Shown piece after piece: positions 1 to 9,052 of a DNA stretch of 64,000 nucleotides (the stretch's first letter is position 1; each line of letters opens with the position of its first letter). The stretch comes from Sediminibacterium sp. C3 (GTDB lineage: Bacteria; Bacteroidota; Bacteroidia; Chitinophagales; Chitinophagaceae), in assembly GCF_000508085.1 (NCBI RefSeq), contig NZ_KI669560.1, forward strand, positions 774,219 to 838,218. Reading direction: 5' to 3'. The notes under the pieces were generated by a model that did no database searches, was not told the origin of the DNA, and saw only the letters and a program-made list of their open reading frames with translations. Made by a program: the position numbers and the translations under genes.

Positions 1-1
1 T

Positions 2-226
2 TATGGATATACCGGAACAGGTATGAGGATTGATGGAGCCAGTGCAGGTAAACTGGCTGATAAAATTGGTTTAAAAGCCGGAGATGTGCTTTTGCAGTTA
101 GGAGACTATAAGTTTGTGGATGTAAACAGTTATATGCAATCGCTGTCTAAATTTAAAAAAGGAGATAAGACCAGATTGACATATAAAAGAGGAACAGAAG
201 AAATTACTGTTGAAATAGAATTCTAA
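2..226 (+). CDS. C-terminal PDZ domain of a secreted peptidase (5' partial)
   Basis: This is the tail of a gene that begins before the window; the reading frame is open from base 2 to the stop at 224-226. The visible 74 residues form a PDZ-like domain, with the segment GASAGKLADKIGLKAGD followed by VLLQLGDYKF, which is the usual substrate-tail binding fold. In Bacteroidota such a short C-terminal PDZ commonly ends M28-family aminopeptidases or S41/DegP-type proteases. Which catalytic domain precedes it cannot be seen here. The next gene starts 8 bases downstream, so the two are probably co-transcribed. Confidence 0.7.
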   Translation, partial: YGYTGTGMRIDGASAGKLADKIGLKAGDVLLQLGDYKFVDVNSYMQSLSKFKKGDKTRLTYKRGTEEITVEIEF

Positions 227-234
227 TTTATTCT

Positions 235-669
235 ATGAAGTTAAAACTGGATGTTGATGAATTAAACGAAGACTTCTTTGAAGAAACCCGTCTATTAGGT
301 ATAACAGCTACAATTAAGAATTATCAATTCTGTATGCAGCTCAACGCCAGTCTGGGATACGATTTCAGGCTCAACCCTGAACTGGAAATTCAATTATTTA
401 AAAAAAACCGGAACTACTTCTTTTCCATTTATCAGTTCAAAGAGTATAATTCTCCGCTTACTCATTATTTATACCAGAATCAATATGACGGCGAATATTT
501 ACTTCCTGAATTCAAGCATATGGATTTTTTGTGGTTAATGAAATACGATTGGGTGGATGATGAAAAATGCAACTGGATAAAAAATACAGTACGTAATTTA
601 TCAGGAGTTCAGCTGGTGGCTGAATTAACCAACGAACAGATTAAAAACAAAGGGAATATGGTTTTTTAG
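235..669 (+). CDS. IPExxxVDY family protein
   Basis: A 144-residue soluble protein that matches the Bacteroidota-specific IPExxxVDY family. Its family motif appears in the variant LPEFKHMDF at about residues 89-97. The family is small, conserved and of unknown function; members are often encoded near pyruvate kinase or housekeeping genes. There is no signal peptide or membrane segment, so it should be cytoplasmic. The ATG follows the upstream stop by 8 bases. It is convergent with selD, and only 8 bases separate the two stops. Confidence 0.75.
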   Translation: MKLKLDVDELNEDFFEETRLLGITATIKNYQFCMQLNASLGYDFRLNPELEIQLFKKNRNYFFSIYQFKEYNSPLTHYLYQNQYDGEYLLPEFKHMDFLWLMKYDWVDDEKCNWIKNTVRNLSGVQLVAELTNEQIKNKGNMVF

Positions 670-677
670 AGTCTGAT

Positions 678-1727
678 TCAGGACACAACGATTCTTTTTT
701 CCCCCTTTTCATGAAACTGTCCTATTGGGTTAGCAAATTCGCTCAGGTTCTGTGCCTTTAATAGGGATTCAAAATCTTCTCTTTCGGCTGGAGAAACGGC
801 AATGAGCAGCCCCCCGTTGGTTTGTGGATCCGGCAATATTGAAAAAGCCTGCATTACATCCACTCCTTTCTCAAATGCCACCTGACTGCTGTAAGCATTC
901 CAGTTCCGGTAAGTTGCATCCGGAACAATTCTTTTTGCCAAATACTTTTTACTGGCTTCAATAATGGGTACTTGATTGTAATAAACAGTGGCTCCCAAAT
1001 TACTACCTTCTGCCATTTCCATCAGATGACCAATCAGTCCAAAACCAGTTACATCAGTCATAGCATGAACCGACGCTAAAGGGCCTAATAGTTGTCCAAT
1101 TTTATTTAATTTATTTAACTGTTCTAAAAGAAGGGTAAAGTCTTCTTCTTCCAATACTTCTTTTTTCTGGGCAGTGGAAAGTATTCCAACACCAAGCGGT
1201 TTGGTCAGATACAGCAGGTCTCCATCCTCTGCAGTATTGTTTTTTTTCAGATGATTAAGAGATACAGTGCCGTTAACTGATAATCCAAAAATGGGTTCGG
1301 TAGTATCCACACTATGACCTCCTGCAAGTGGAATTCCTGCTTCCGCACAAATACTTCTGCCCCCTTCAATTACTCTCTGGGCAATCTCAGGCCCTAATTT
1401 TTCAATTGGCCAACCCAAAATGGCAATGGCCATTATCGGTTGCCCTCCCATTGCATATATGTCACTGATTGCGTTGGCTGCAGCAATTCTTCCAAACTGA
1501 TATGGATCATCTACAATGGGCATAAAGAAATCGGTAGTACTGATTAATCCCATTCCATTCCCCATATCATATACTGCTGCATCATCTTTGCTGGAGTTGC
1601 CTACCAATAAATTAGGATAATGGATTGGCATGATGTCTGATCGGAGAATTGTGTCTAATACAGCGGGTGCTATTTTACATCCACAACCTGCACCATGAGA
1701 GTATTGCGTTAATTTGATTGCTGACAT
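678..1727 (-). CDS. selD: Selenide, water dikinase SelD
   Basis: SelD makes selenophosphate from selenide and ATP, the selenium donor for selenocysteine or 2-selenouridine in tRNA. The protein begins MSAIKLTQYSHGAGCGCK, which aligns with the E. coli N-terminus carrying the catalytic Cys in GAGCGCK. The catalytic position is Cys, not Sec. The glycine-rich ATP-binding AIRS fold follows, including GGHSVDTTEP. A frame opening 31 codons upstream (1820) would add a hydrophobic stretch that does not fit the family, so I use the ATG at 1725-1727. No selA, selB, Sec-tRNA or mnmH is in the window, so the selenium pathway served is unknown. Confidence 0.93.
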   Translation of the reverse strand: MSAIKLTQYSHGAGCGCKIAPAVLDTILRSDIMPIHYPNLLVGNSSKDDAAVYDMGNGMGLISTTDFFMPIVDDPYQFGRIAAANAISDIYAMGGQPIMAIAILGWPIEKLGPEIAQRVIEGGRSICAEAGIPLAGGHSVDTTEPIFGLSVNGTVSLNHLKKNNTAEDGDLLYLTKPLGVGILSTAQKKEVLEEEDFTLLLEQLNKLNKIGQLLGPLASVHAMTDVTGFGLIGHLMEMAEGSNLGATVYYNQVPIIEASKKYLAKRIVPDATYRNWNAYSSQVAFEKGVDVMQAFSILPDPQTNGGLLIAVSPAEREDFESLLKAQNLSEFANPIGQFHEKGEKRIVVS

Positions 1728-1741
1728 GCCGGTAATTTCAG

Positions 1742-1749
1742 CAAAAGTA
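1742..1749 (-). promoter_or_regulatory. Putative -7 promoter element of selD
   Basis: On the minus strand this reads TACTTTTG, matching the Bacteroidota -7 consensus TAnnTTTG, and it ends 14 nt before the chosen selD ATG. No clear -33 TTG is found at the expected 19-21 nt spacing, so the assignment is weak. Confidence 0.3.
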
Positions 1750-1779
1750 AAGTCAAATAATGGGATATGGCTAAAAATG

Positions 1780-1811
1780 AAGAAAGCTGCAATTGACAAT
1801 GCAGCTTTCTT
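1780..1811 (-). terminator. Perfect 12-bp hairpin followed by T5, upstream of selD
   Basis: The arms AAGAAAGCTGCA and TGCAGCTTTCTT pair perfectly around an 8-nt loop. On the minus strand the hairpin is followed by CATTTTTAG, the form of an intrinsic terminator. It lies 53 bases before the selD start codon, so it could be a leader attenuator or a stop for antisense transcription coming from the kinase side. Confidence 0.45.
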
Positions 1812-1913
1812 ACCCCCCAATGTTACGCGGTTAAATATTAATTTGAAATAAAATACTGTTCGGTAACAGTGTAAAGTTGTTTCATTTTTTAATGCAGATT
1901 TAAGATTTTACAC

Positions 1914-1955
1914 GAATCCCCCCATTTCTTTCATGAACCCCCCCATTTCTTTCAT
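1914..1955 (+). repeat. Two tandem 21-bp direct repeats upstream of the sensor kinase
   Basis: Bases 1914-1934 and 1935-1955 are the same 21-mer except for one base (T or C at the fourth position). Each contains a run of six or seven C followed by ATTTCTTTCAT. The second copy ends 61 bp before the kinase ATG. A 21-bp period equals two helical turns, the usual spacing of paired LytTR-domain binding sites, and the kinase is followed by a LytTR regulator. Direct autoregulation is therefore a reasonable inference. Confidence 0.55.
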
Positions 1956-2016
1956 AAAGGCCTCAAGTGATTTAAAATGAGCCATTTATATTATATTGTT
2001 CTTTAATTGATGCTAC

Positions 2017-4965
2017 ATGAGGTATTTCATTCTATTGATTGGTTTATTGGCTGGGGCAATTTCATTAAATGCACAATTTCCTTATGTTCAGAAATTCAAC
2101 TATCCTGCTCAGTTACCTACACAGGTTATCTATGATATGCTGGCAGACAATAAGGGATATATCTGGCTGGCAACAGATAAAGGCTTATTTAAATTTAATG
2201 GGAGGTTATTCGTAAAAGTACCATTTGATGTAACCAGTATGCAATCGGTAAGTTATTTGCAACAGGATGATCAGGGCACTATATGGTGTATGAATTTTTA
2301 TAAAGAATTATTTTCTCTGCGGAATGATACACTTCGTAATTATCATTTTAAGGACAAAAGAGTAAAAAATGAATCGGTAATTGTGAATTACACAGCCACT
2401 AAAGATCATATCTGGTTTGCCTCACTCGAAAATCTTTATCAGATCAATAAACATACCGGAGAAACCATTGAACGCATTTATTCACCTGAGTATCTGGGAA
2501 TTACTTCACTTATAAGAAATGGAGAGGAAGTGGTAGCCTACGGCGCCAAAGGATGGATATTTACTTATCCGTCCAGAAAACCAGCATGGACTAAAACATC
2601 ATTCATTTATAATGATACGCGGATGATGTCTTCAGGAAAATATATTTATGGCACTCAGATTGGAAAATCAAGACTTCCTGCATTTACGGTAAAAAATGGA
2701 ATACTTAAACTAACAAAACCTTTTGAGGTGGCGGATAATGTACTCGTATTTCACTTTGCCTCTACATCTGAATCTGAACAATGGATATGCACACAGACGG
2801 GAGCCTATTTGTGGAATGTAGAGACCGGGAAAACCAATCTGATTTTTCCGAATCAAAGTATTACGGATGTAGTAAAAGATTATCAGGGTAATTATTGGGT
2901 CAGTACCCTGGATAATGGGTTATTTGTGTGCCCATCATTAAACAATAAACAGTACACCATTAATGTTGGTAACGGGTTTGATAATATTTCAAGAGTAACA
3001 ACAATAAATAATGATACCATCGTAACAGGAAATACAAAGGGCATGATTACTGCATTTAACTTGACAAACGAAAGCAGAATGCATTATGAGCTACCTATTT
3101 CAACTGAAATCCAGTTTCTCAATTATGATGCAAGTGATAAAGTAGTGTTTTCAAACAGAGGTATCATCAACTTTCGCACAAATAAACCCATCAGGGTATC
3201 AGATTATGGCAAGAGTGTTTTTAGAGACCCTAATAAAAATTTGATTGTTGCTTCCTATAATAGAACCTATGTATTAAATAATCCATTGGGTAAAAATCCT
3301 GATATCACACCAGATACAACTGGGATTCCTTTGTATAGTCATTATATGAAGGAAAATATTTTCAGGAAAGGTCTGCGTATTCCCGTTTTCAGAAATGCCA
3401 GAAGCTCTAAAACACTGTTATCAAAAACAGGAAAATATTTCTGGATTGCATACTATGATGATTTATATAGATACTGTTTCAGTGATAGCACCTTTATTGT
3501 AAGGAAAAAGAATAATCAGAAAATAGTTGCCAGAACCTTATTTGAAACAAGTGATTTATTGTTATTGGCAGGAACTTCTAATGAAGGACTTTATGTGATA
3601 AAAAATGATAAAATTATTCAACGGTTTTACACTGGAAATGGTTTAAAGAGTAATAATATAAAATCGATTGCTGAAAGAGATGGTAAAATCTGGGTTAATA
3701 CAGATGAGACTCTGCAGATTATTGATTTAAAAACAGGTTCCATTACCAATCTTCTGGATGAATATGGCTTGGCTGGACTTACTGTTAATGATTTTTCGCT
3801 TCATCCAAGGAAACTGATTTTAGCTACTACGGTAGGTTTGGTAGTAAATGACTACAGAGGTAAACCTGTTAATGAATCAATTTATTTTCCTGTATTGAAG
3901 GCAGTATCCAATGGAATTGAACTGAATAATATGCAGGAACTTTCAGCAGATCAAAATAATATCAGCTTTAATTTCGATGCCATTCAGTACAAGATTCCTA
4001 CTAATTTACTTTACCGATATAAATTAGTAGGAATTGATACGAGTTGGAAAATATTGAGTTATAATATTGGCAATCTCAATTTTTATCAATTACCGCCCGG
4101 GAGGTATGAGTTTAAAATTCAGGCCTATGATAAAAATGGAATTTATGAAAGTAAGTTAAAGAGTTTTAAGTTTACCATTCTTCATCCTTTCTGGCTGCGT
4201 TGGTGGTTTATATTACTGGTGTTGATATTAACTGGATTTCTCATTTACCTTTTTTTCAAAGTCTGGTCTAAGCGTTTAATATTGAGACAAGGACTCAAGG
4301 AAAGATTATTTAAAAGTCAGCTGGTGGCAATAAGATCTCAGATGAATCCACATTTCATTTACAATGTACTCAATACGGTGCAAGGCCTCCTGTATGATAA
4401 TCGCAAGGCAGAAGTAGGAAATTTGCTGGCTAATTTCAGTGACCTAATGCGTAAAACCTTGCAATCCAGCGACCGTCAACACCATTCACTGAAGGAAGAA
4501 ATAGAAAACCTATCCTTATATCTTGAACTGGAAAAAGCAAGATTCGATAAAAATTTTGAGTATAAAATTGAGCTTTGCTTACAAGATGATCCTGCAGATT
4601 TAATTATTCCATCCATGCTTTTACAGCCCTTTGCTGAAAATGCAGTTAAGCACGGACTCATGCATAAAGCCGGACCCAAAAAACTGGTACTTCAATTCAA
4701 TCAGTCAGAAGAGGGCCTTAATGTGTATATAATTGATAACGGAATTGGAAGAAAACAATCTGCCCTAATTAATCAAAGAAATAAAAGCAAGCCACAAAGC
4801 TTTGCAACCAAGGCGATTTCAGAAAGAATTGATTTGTTTAACAGGCTTTATAAACAAAAGATACTGCATGATGTAACAGATCAGTTTGATGAGCATAATT
4901 ATCCATCCGGAACGGTAATTCATATATTTATACCCAGATATGAAATAGATAAGCTTGATTTATAA
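2017..4965 (+). CDS. Two-component sensor kinase with periplasmic beta-propeller and Y_Y_Y domain (LytS-type)
   Basis: A 982-residue sensor. An N-terminal signal peptide (residues 1-19) is followed by propeller repeats of the reg_prop type, for example DNKGYIWLATDKGLF and DYQGNYWVSTLDNGLF. A Y_Y_Y domain at about 640-725 precedes a single membrane helix at about 728-750. The cytoplasmic part is a His_kinase (LytS/YehU) domain with phosphoacceptor His779 in MNPHFIYNVLN and a HATPase with ENAVKHG and DNGIGR. It has the periplasmic half of a hybrid two-component sensor but no fused receiver. It should phosphorylate the LytTR regulator encoded 43 bp downstream. The ligand is unknown; related proteins often sense glycans. 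Confidence 0.9.
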   Translation: MRYFILLIGLLAGAISLNAQFPYVQKFNYPAQLPTQVIYDMLADNKGYIWLATDKGLFKFNGRLFVKVPFDVTSMQSVSYLQQDDQGTIWCMNFYKELFSLRNDTLRNYHFKDKRVKNESVIVNYTATKDHIWFASLENLYQINKHTGETIERIYSPEYLGITSLIRNGEEVVAYGAKGWIFTYPSRKPAWTKTSFIYNDTRMMSSGKYIYGTQIGKSRLPAFTVKNGILKLTKPFEVADNVLVFHFASTSESEQWICTQTGAYLWNVETGKTNLIFPNQSITDVVKDYQGNYWVSTLDNGLFVCPSLNNKQYTINVGNGFDNISRVTTINNDTIVTGNTKGMITAFNLTNESRMHYELPISTEIQFLNYDASDKVVFSNRGIINFRTNKPIRVSDYGKSVFRDPNKNLIVASYNRTYVLNNPLGKNPDITPDTTGIPLYSHYMKENIFRKGLRIPVFRNARSSKTLLSKTGKYFWIAYYDDLYRYCFSDSTFIVRKKNNQKIVARTLFETSDLLLLAGTSNEGLYVIKNDKIIQRFYTGNGLKSNNIKSIAERDGKIWVNTDETLQIIDLKTGSITNLLDEYGLAGLTVNDFSLHPRKLILATTVGLVVNDYRGKPVNESIYFPVLKAVSNGIELNNMQELSADQNNISFNFDAIQYKIPTNLLYRYKLVGIDTSWKILSYNIGNLNFYQLPPGRYEFKIQAYDKNGIYESKLKSFKFTILHPFWLRWWFILLVLILTGFLIYLFFKVWSKRLILRQGLKERLFKSQLVAIRSQMNPHFIYNVLNTVQGLLYDNRKAEVGNLLANFSDLMRKTLQSSDRQHHSLKEEIENLSLYLELEKARFDKNFEYKIELCLQDDPADLIIPSMLLQPFAENAVKHGLMHKAGPKKLVLQFNQSEEGLNVYIIDNGIGRKQSALINQRNKSKPQSFATKAISERIDLFNRLYKQKILHDVTDQFDEHNYPSGTVIHIFIPRYEIDKLDL

Positions 4966-5008
4966 AAGGCTTTTCTAATACACATGGGAATGTTTAACTT
5001 CGGAATAT

Positions 5009-5749
5009 ATGAGTCCAATAAAAGCTATTATTGTTGATGACGAACCCAATGCCTGTAAAGCATTGAGAGGAATGCTGAATGAGCATTTTGAAGAAGTACT
5101 GGTTTTGGCAGATTGCGGTAATGTGCCTGAAGCAGTAAAAATGATCAATCGTTTTAAACCCGATTTGATATTTCTCGATATAGATATGCCTGGTTACAGT
5201 GGGTTTGAACTATTGGATTTTTTTGATGAACAACAGATATGGTTTAAAATTATTTTTGTTACCGCATATAGTGAATATTCTTTAAAAGCCTTTGAGAGCT
5301 CTGCGGTAGATTATATTTTGAAACCAGTAAGGCTGGAGCATATGAAGAGGGCTTTGCGTAAAATAAACTTCAATCTTCCCACACCTGTACAATACAAGGT
5401 ATTAAGAGAAAATTTTAATTTGCAAAACGAGCGAAAAGTAGTTTTGCAAACTTCTGAAACTATTTATGTAGTAAACCAGGATGATATTATATTCATTCAG
5501 GCAGAGGGTAGTTACACAAAAATTGTAACAGTGTCGCATGGAGTTTTAACCATCACCAAAAAACTGGCAGAGTTTGAGTATCTGGAGACGGAAGCCCCTT
5601 TTTTCAGAGCGCACAGAAGTTATTTGGTAAACCTGAATCATATTAAAAGAATTGATAAGCGTGATTTTCTACTTGTCATGAGCAATGAATCGCAGGTTCA
5701 GCTAGCTCAGGATAAAAAAACGCTTCTTATTGAAAGGTTTACTGCTTAG
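5009..5749 (+). CDS. LytTR-family response regulator
   Basis: A 246-residue regulator with a receiver domain (residues 1-120, acidic pair Asp10-Asp11, phosphoacceptor Asp57 in FLDIDMPG, conserved Lys104 in ILKPVRL). A C-terminal LytTR DNA-binding domain follows (about 140-245, with FIQAEGSYTKI and FFRAHRSYLVNL). It forms a kinase-regulator operon with the preceding sensor. LytTR proteins bind paired direct repeats, and the 21-bp repeat at 1914-1955 is the obvious candidate target. Its 3' end overlaps the convergent birA gene by 11 bp. Confidence 0.93.
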   Translation: MSPIKAIIVDDEPNACKALRGMLNEHFEEVLVLADCGNVPEAVKMINRFKPDLIFLDIDMPGYSGFELLDFFDEQQIWFKIIFVTAYSEYSLKAFESSAVDYILKPVRLEHMKRALRKINFNLPTPVQYKVLRENFNLQNERKVVLQTSETIYVVNQDDIIFIQAEGSYTKIVTVSHGVLTITKKLAEFEYLETEAPFFRAHRSYLVNLNHIKRIDKRDFLLVMSNESQVQLAQDKKTLLIERFTA

Positions 5750-6587
5750 TTTCTATTATCCATTCAACGGTTCCATGTGAAAACTGCATGGGGATTCCTC
5801 CGGAAACATATAATAAGCCCAGCCTGTCAACTTGCTGTATGGTATATCTGGCAGAACTGTTTCCGGTTTTCAGCTTTACCATTTCCCCTTTTTTGTATAA
5901 TACCCGGTTATAGTCGTTGATTATTTTAATACTGCCGTCTGAAATCAGCAGCTGATGGAATCTTTTTTCTATGTAAAAACAAAGCTCTTTGGCCAATTCA
6001 ACCGCATTGTATTGCTTTCCGGTAATCTGCCGTAATGAGACAGCCCGGGAGGTAGTTCCCGGAAATTGGGTTTGATTGATATTAATCCCGATGCCTGCAA
6101 TCGCGTGCGTCCAAATACCCCCGCTAATTTGGTTTTCTATTAATATGCCTCCTGCCTTTCTGTCACCCCAGTACAAATCGTTTGGCCATTTTATGGTCAG
6201 ATCCTGGCGAATATAGACAGATAAAAAATCATGGGTTGCCAGCGCCACTGCAGCACTCAGCGCAAACTGATCTCCCATATTAAGCGAGGAAGTATTAAGT
6301 ACAACGGATATGAGAAGGTTTTTACCGGCTTCGGATTCCCATTTTTTACCCATTTGACCTTTTCCGGCAGTTTGTAGATCGGCAAAAAAAACAGTTCCGT
6401 GCTCAGCCAATTTTGCCTGAACTTGTTCCATGGCATAGATGTTGGTACTGTTTATCTCGGAAAGGTGGATAAACGGTATTCCTATCACAGTTTTAACACC
6501 TGAACCTGCCAAAGAATTACTATTTTTGACGAAGTTAACATGAAATTTTTTTAATAAAATACTGAAGCTATTTGGAACCTCTTTCAC
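5739..6587 (-). CDS. birA: Biotin--[acetyl-CoA-carboxylase] ligase
   Basis: This enzyme activates biotin with ATP and attaches it to the biotin carboxyl carrier protein. The catalytic core is clear: the biotinyl-AMP loop GKGQMGKKW, the segment TIKWPNDLYW, and GIGININQ. There is no N-terminal winged helix, so it is a class I ligase without repressor function. The start is uncertain: the longest form begins at a GTG (6587) and would run into the divergent rsfS start, whereas a GTG at 6488 (residue 34, just before IGIPFIHLSEINSTN) gives a normal family N-terminus and frees an 84-bp divergent promoter region. Confidence 0.88.
   Translation of the reverse strand: MKEVPNSFSILLKKFHVNFVKNSNSLAGSGVKTVIGIPFIHLSEINSTNIYAMEQVQAKLAEHGTVFFADLQTAGKGQMGKKWESEAGKNLLISVVLNTSSLNMGDQFALSAAVALATHDFLSVYIRQDLTIKWPNDLYWGDRKAGGILIENQISGGIWTHAIAGIGININQTQFPGTTSRAVSLRQITGKQYNAVELAKELCFYIEKRFHQLLISDGSIKIINDYNRVLYKKGEMVKLKTGNSSARYTIQQVDRLGLLYVSGGIPMQFSHGTVEWIIETKQ
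6521..6528 (+). promoter_or_regulatory. Putative -7 promoter element of rsfS
   Basis: TATTTTTG fits the Bacteroidota consensus TAnnTTTG and would place the rsfS transcript start near 6533. No -33 TTG is present at standard spacing. It falls within the longer version of birA, which slightly favours the shorter birA start. Confidence 0.3.
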
Positions 6588-6976
6588 TATTGAAATCCCG
6601 CGAGAAAAAAACAGTTACCAGACTGACTAAAAATTCTAAGCTTTTTAAAACAATCATCCAGGCAATTTTGGATAAAAAAGGCGAAAACATTATCAGTTTA
6701 GACCTTAGGAAAATTCCAGAGGCCTCGGCAGATTTTTTTATTGTTTGTGAAGCAAGCAGTACCACACAGATAAAGGCAATTGCTGATTATGTGGAAGATC
6801 AGGCAAAAAAACTTTGTGGTGAAATCCCTTATCGCCATGAGGGTAAACAGGCAGCGCAGTGGGTATTGATAGATTATATCAATGTAGTGGTGCATGTAAT
6901 GCATCCCGAAGCCAGAAACTTTTATAAATTAGAAGAAATGTGGAGCGATGCTGCTTCACAAATGCATGAGTCCTGA
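6572..6976 (+). CDS. rsfS: Ribosome silencing factor RsfS
   Basis: RsfS binds ribosomal protein uL14 on the large subunit and blocks subunit joining in starvation. The protein has the family core: LDLRKIPEASADFFIVCEA, the segment EGKQAAQWVLIDYINVVVHVM, and the C-terminal FYKLEEMWSDA. Length (134 aa) is normal. No ATG exists in the N-terminal part: the frame starts with TTG at 6572, or with TTG at 6590 giving a start of MKSREKKTV. The second choice removes the overlap with birA. It precedes ftsH by 54 bp, a frequent pairing in Bacteroidota. Confidence 0.92.
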   Translation: MEPLSLLKSREKKTVTRLTKNSKLFKTIIQAILDKKGENIISLDLRKIPEASADFFIVCEASSTTQIKAIADYVEDQAKKLCGEIPYRHEGKQAAQWVLIDYINVVVHVMHPEARNFYKLEEMWSDAASQMHES

Positions 6977-7030
6977 TATTAACAAACTTTTAAAAGGGCT
7001 CAATCATTATTATATATCACGTAAGAAGCT

Positions 7031-9052
7031 ATGTCACAAAATAACCCGTTACCAAAAATAAGTCCCGATAAGGGAGATGGTCAAAAGAAAGGGCCTAAGT
7101 TTACGATATACTGGATTTATGCCATTATTGCAATCATTCTGCTTTCTATGCAGTTCATGCGTATGTCTCCGGATCTTGCACCAACCAGTCAACAGGAGTT
7201 CATTGATCAGATGTTGATTCCTGGGGATGTACAGAAAATTGATATTGTAAAAAATAAAGAGAAAGTAAGGGTCTATATTAAGTCAGACCGACTTTCCAAG
7301 GATTTTTACGTAACCAAGTTCAAAAAGGATTTAAGTAAAGACAAGGCCAAAGTTCAGAATGTTCCTCTGTTTGAGTTTGAATTAACTGGGGATGTAAAGA
7401 ATTTCAAGGATGATTTGAAAGAAGTATATGTTTCTCATCCTGAACTTACCAGGATTCCTGAGAAAGCAGTATCAGACCCGGAATGGTTTGGACCTATTTT
7501 TAATACCATGTTTTCCTTATTACTCATTATTGGCGTTTGGGTGTTATTAATGCGTAAAATGGGTGGTGGTGGACCCGGTGGTGGTGGGCCAGGAGGCATT
7601 TTCAATATTGGTAAGTCTAAAGCAACCTTATTTGATAAGGGAGCCAAGGTTAACATCACATTTGCGGATGTGGCAGGATTGGATGAAGCCAAAGTAGAAG
7701 TGATGGAGATTGTAGACTTTTTGAAACAGCCTAAAAAATATACCTCATTAGGGGGTAAGATCCCAAAGGGAGCATTGCTGGTGGGTCCTCCGGGAACGGG
7801 TAAAACCTTATTGGCCAAAGCAATGGCTGGTGAAGCACAGGTTCCGTTCTTCAGTTTAAGTGGATCTGATTTCGTAGAGATGTTCGTAGGAGTTGGGGCA
7901 TCCAGAGTTAGAGATTTATTTAAACAGGCAAGGGAAAAAGCGCCTTGTATCATATTCATTGATGAAATTGATGCAATTGGTAGAGCGAGAGGAAGAAATG
8001 CCATCATGAGTAATGACGAAAGAGAAAACACGCTGAATCAGTTATTGGTGGAGATGGATGGGTTCGGCGGAGATACCGGAATTATTATTCTCGCAGCAAC
8101 CAACCGACCTGATGTACTGGACAGTGCCTTATTAAGACCAGGTCGTTTCGACAGACAGATTTCCATAGACAAGCCAGATGTTAAAGGACGCGAAGCTATC
8201 CTTAAAGTACATTTAGGACCTATTAAGGTTTCTGAAACATTAGATCTGCATAAGCTGGCAGAACAAACACCTGGTTTTGCAGGTGCCGATATTGCCAATG
8301 TATGTAACGAAGCAGCCTTGATTGCAGCACGTAAAGGGAAAGATGCGGTAGATATGAGTGACTTTCAGGATGCTATTGACCGTGTAATCGGCGGTTTGGA
8401 GAAGAAGAATAAGATTATAGCTCCTCATGAGAAATCAATTATTGCTTACCACGAAGCAGGACATGCAGTTTGTGGATGGTTCCTGGAGCATGCTTATCCT
8501 TTGCTAAAAGTAACCATTGTGCCAAGAGGTACGGCTGCATTGGGTTATGCACAGTATACCCCAACAGAGCAATACTTATACAATACTGATCAGTTAATGG
8601 ATCAGATTTGTATGACATTGGGAGGAAGGGCTGCTGAAGAAATCTTCTTCGGAAAAATATCAACGGGTGCGGCCAATGACCTACAGCAAATCACTCGAAT
8701 TGCCTATAGTATGGTTACTGCTTATGGTATGAATAAGAAAGTGGGTAATGTGAGCTTTTATGATCCATCACAGGAAAATACTTTTACCAAGCCTTACAGT
8801 GAAGAAACGGGTAAAATTATTGATGAGGAAGTAAGAGGGATTATAGATCAGGCCTACCAGAGAACCTTAGATCTTCTAAGAGAACGCAGAACTGAAGTGG
8901 AGCGCTTGGCAAAAGAATTGCTGGAGAAAGAAGTATTACATAAGAGTGATGTTGAAAGCCTGATAGGGAAGCGACCATTTGAAGAGAAAAAAATTCTGGA
9001 AGTGGAAGCAGGTGAAAATAATCCCGGTAATGCAGAATCAACAACTATTTAA
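7031..9052 (+). CDS. ftsH: ATP-dependent zinc metalloprotease FtsH
   Basis: This is the membrane-anchored AAA+ protease that degrades misfolded and regulatory membrane and cytosolic proteins. Two membrane helices (about 24-45 and 157-176) flank a periplasmic domain. A glycine-rich linker ([10 protein letters not shown]) leads to the AAA domain with Walker A GPPGTGKT at 252-259, Walker B FIDEID, and the second region of homology ending in RPGRFDR. The zinc site is HEAGH at 474-478. Length (673 aa) is typical. Its stop TAA overlaps the ATG of the next gene by one base (9052), implying translational coupling. Confidence 0.98.
   Translation: MSQNNPLPKISPDKGDGQKKGPKFTIYWIYAIIAIILLSMQFMRMSPDLAPTSQQEFIDQMLIPGDVQKIDIVKNKEKVRVYIKSDRLSKDFYVTKFKKDLSKDKAKVQNVPLFEFELTGDVKNFKDDLKEVYVSHPELTRIPEKAVSDPEWFGPIFNTMFSLLLIIGVWVLLMRKMGGGGPGGGGPGGIFNIGKSKATLFDKGAKVNITFADVAGLDEAKVEVMEIVDFLKQPKKYTSLGGKIPKGALLVGPPGTGKTLLAKAMAGEAQVPFFSLSGSDFVEMFVGVGASRVRDLFKQAREKAPCIIFIDEIDAIGRARGRNAIMSNDERENTLNQLLVEMDGFGGDTGIIILAATNRPDVLDSALLRPGRFDRQISIDKPDVKGREAILKVHLGPIKVSETLDLHKLAEQTPGFAGADIANVCNEAALIAARKGKDAVDMSDFQDAIDRVIGGLEKKNKIIAPHEKSIIAYHEAGHAVCGWFLEHAYPLLKVTIVPRGTAALGYAQYTPTEQYLYNTDQLMDQICMTLGGRAAEEIFFGKISTGAANDLQQITRIAYSMVTAYGMNKKVGNVSFYDPSQENTFTKPYSEETGKIIDEEVRGIIDQAYQRTLDLLRERRTEVERLAKELLEKEVLHKSDVESLIGKRPFEEKKILEVEAGENNPGNAESTTI

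Noticed and set aside
678..1727. Possible selenocysteine codon in selD
   Set aside because: The catalytic site reads GAGCGCK with Cys codons. No in-frame UGA or Sec-tRNA was seen in the window.
1728..1820. 31-residue hydrophobic N-terminal extension of selD that would look like a signal peptide
   Set aside because: SelD is cytosolic and its family N-terminus begins at MSAIKLTQYSHG. The extension also overlaps a perfect hairpin and a promoter-like element.
1914..1955. CRISPR-like or satellite repeat
   Set aside because: Only two copies without spacers; its position upstream of a LytTR operon suits a binding site better.
7435..8031. Long open frame (198 codons) on the minus strand inside ftsH
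   Set aside because: It is antisense to conserved AAA-domain codons, has no family character and is a shadow of the ftsH coding sequence.
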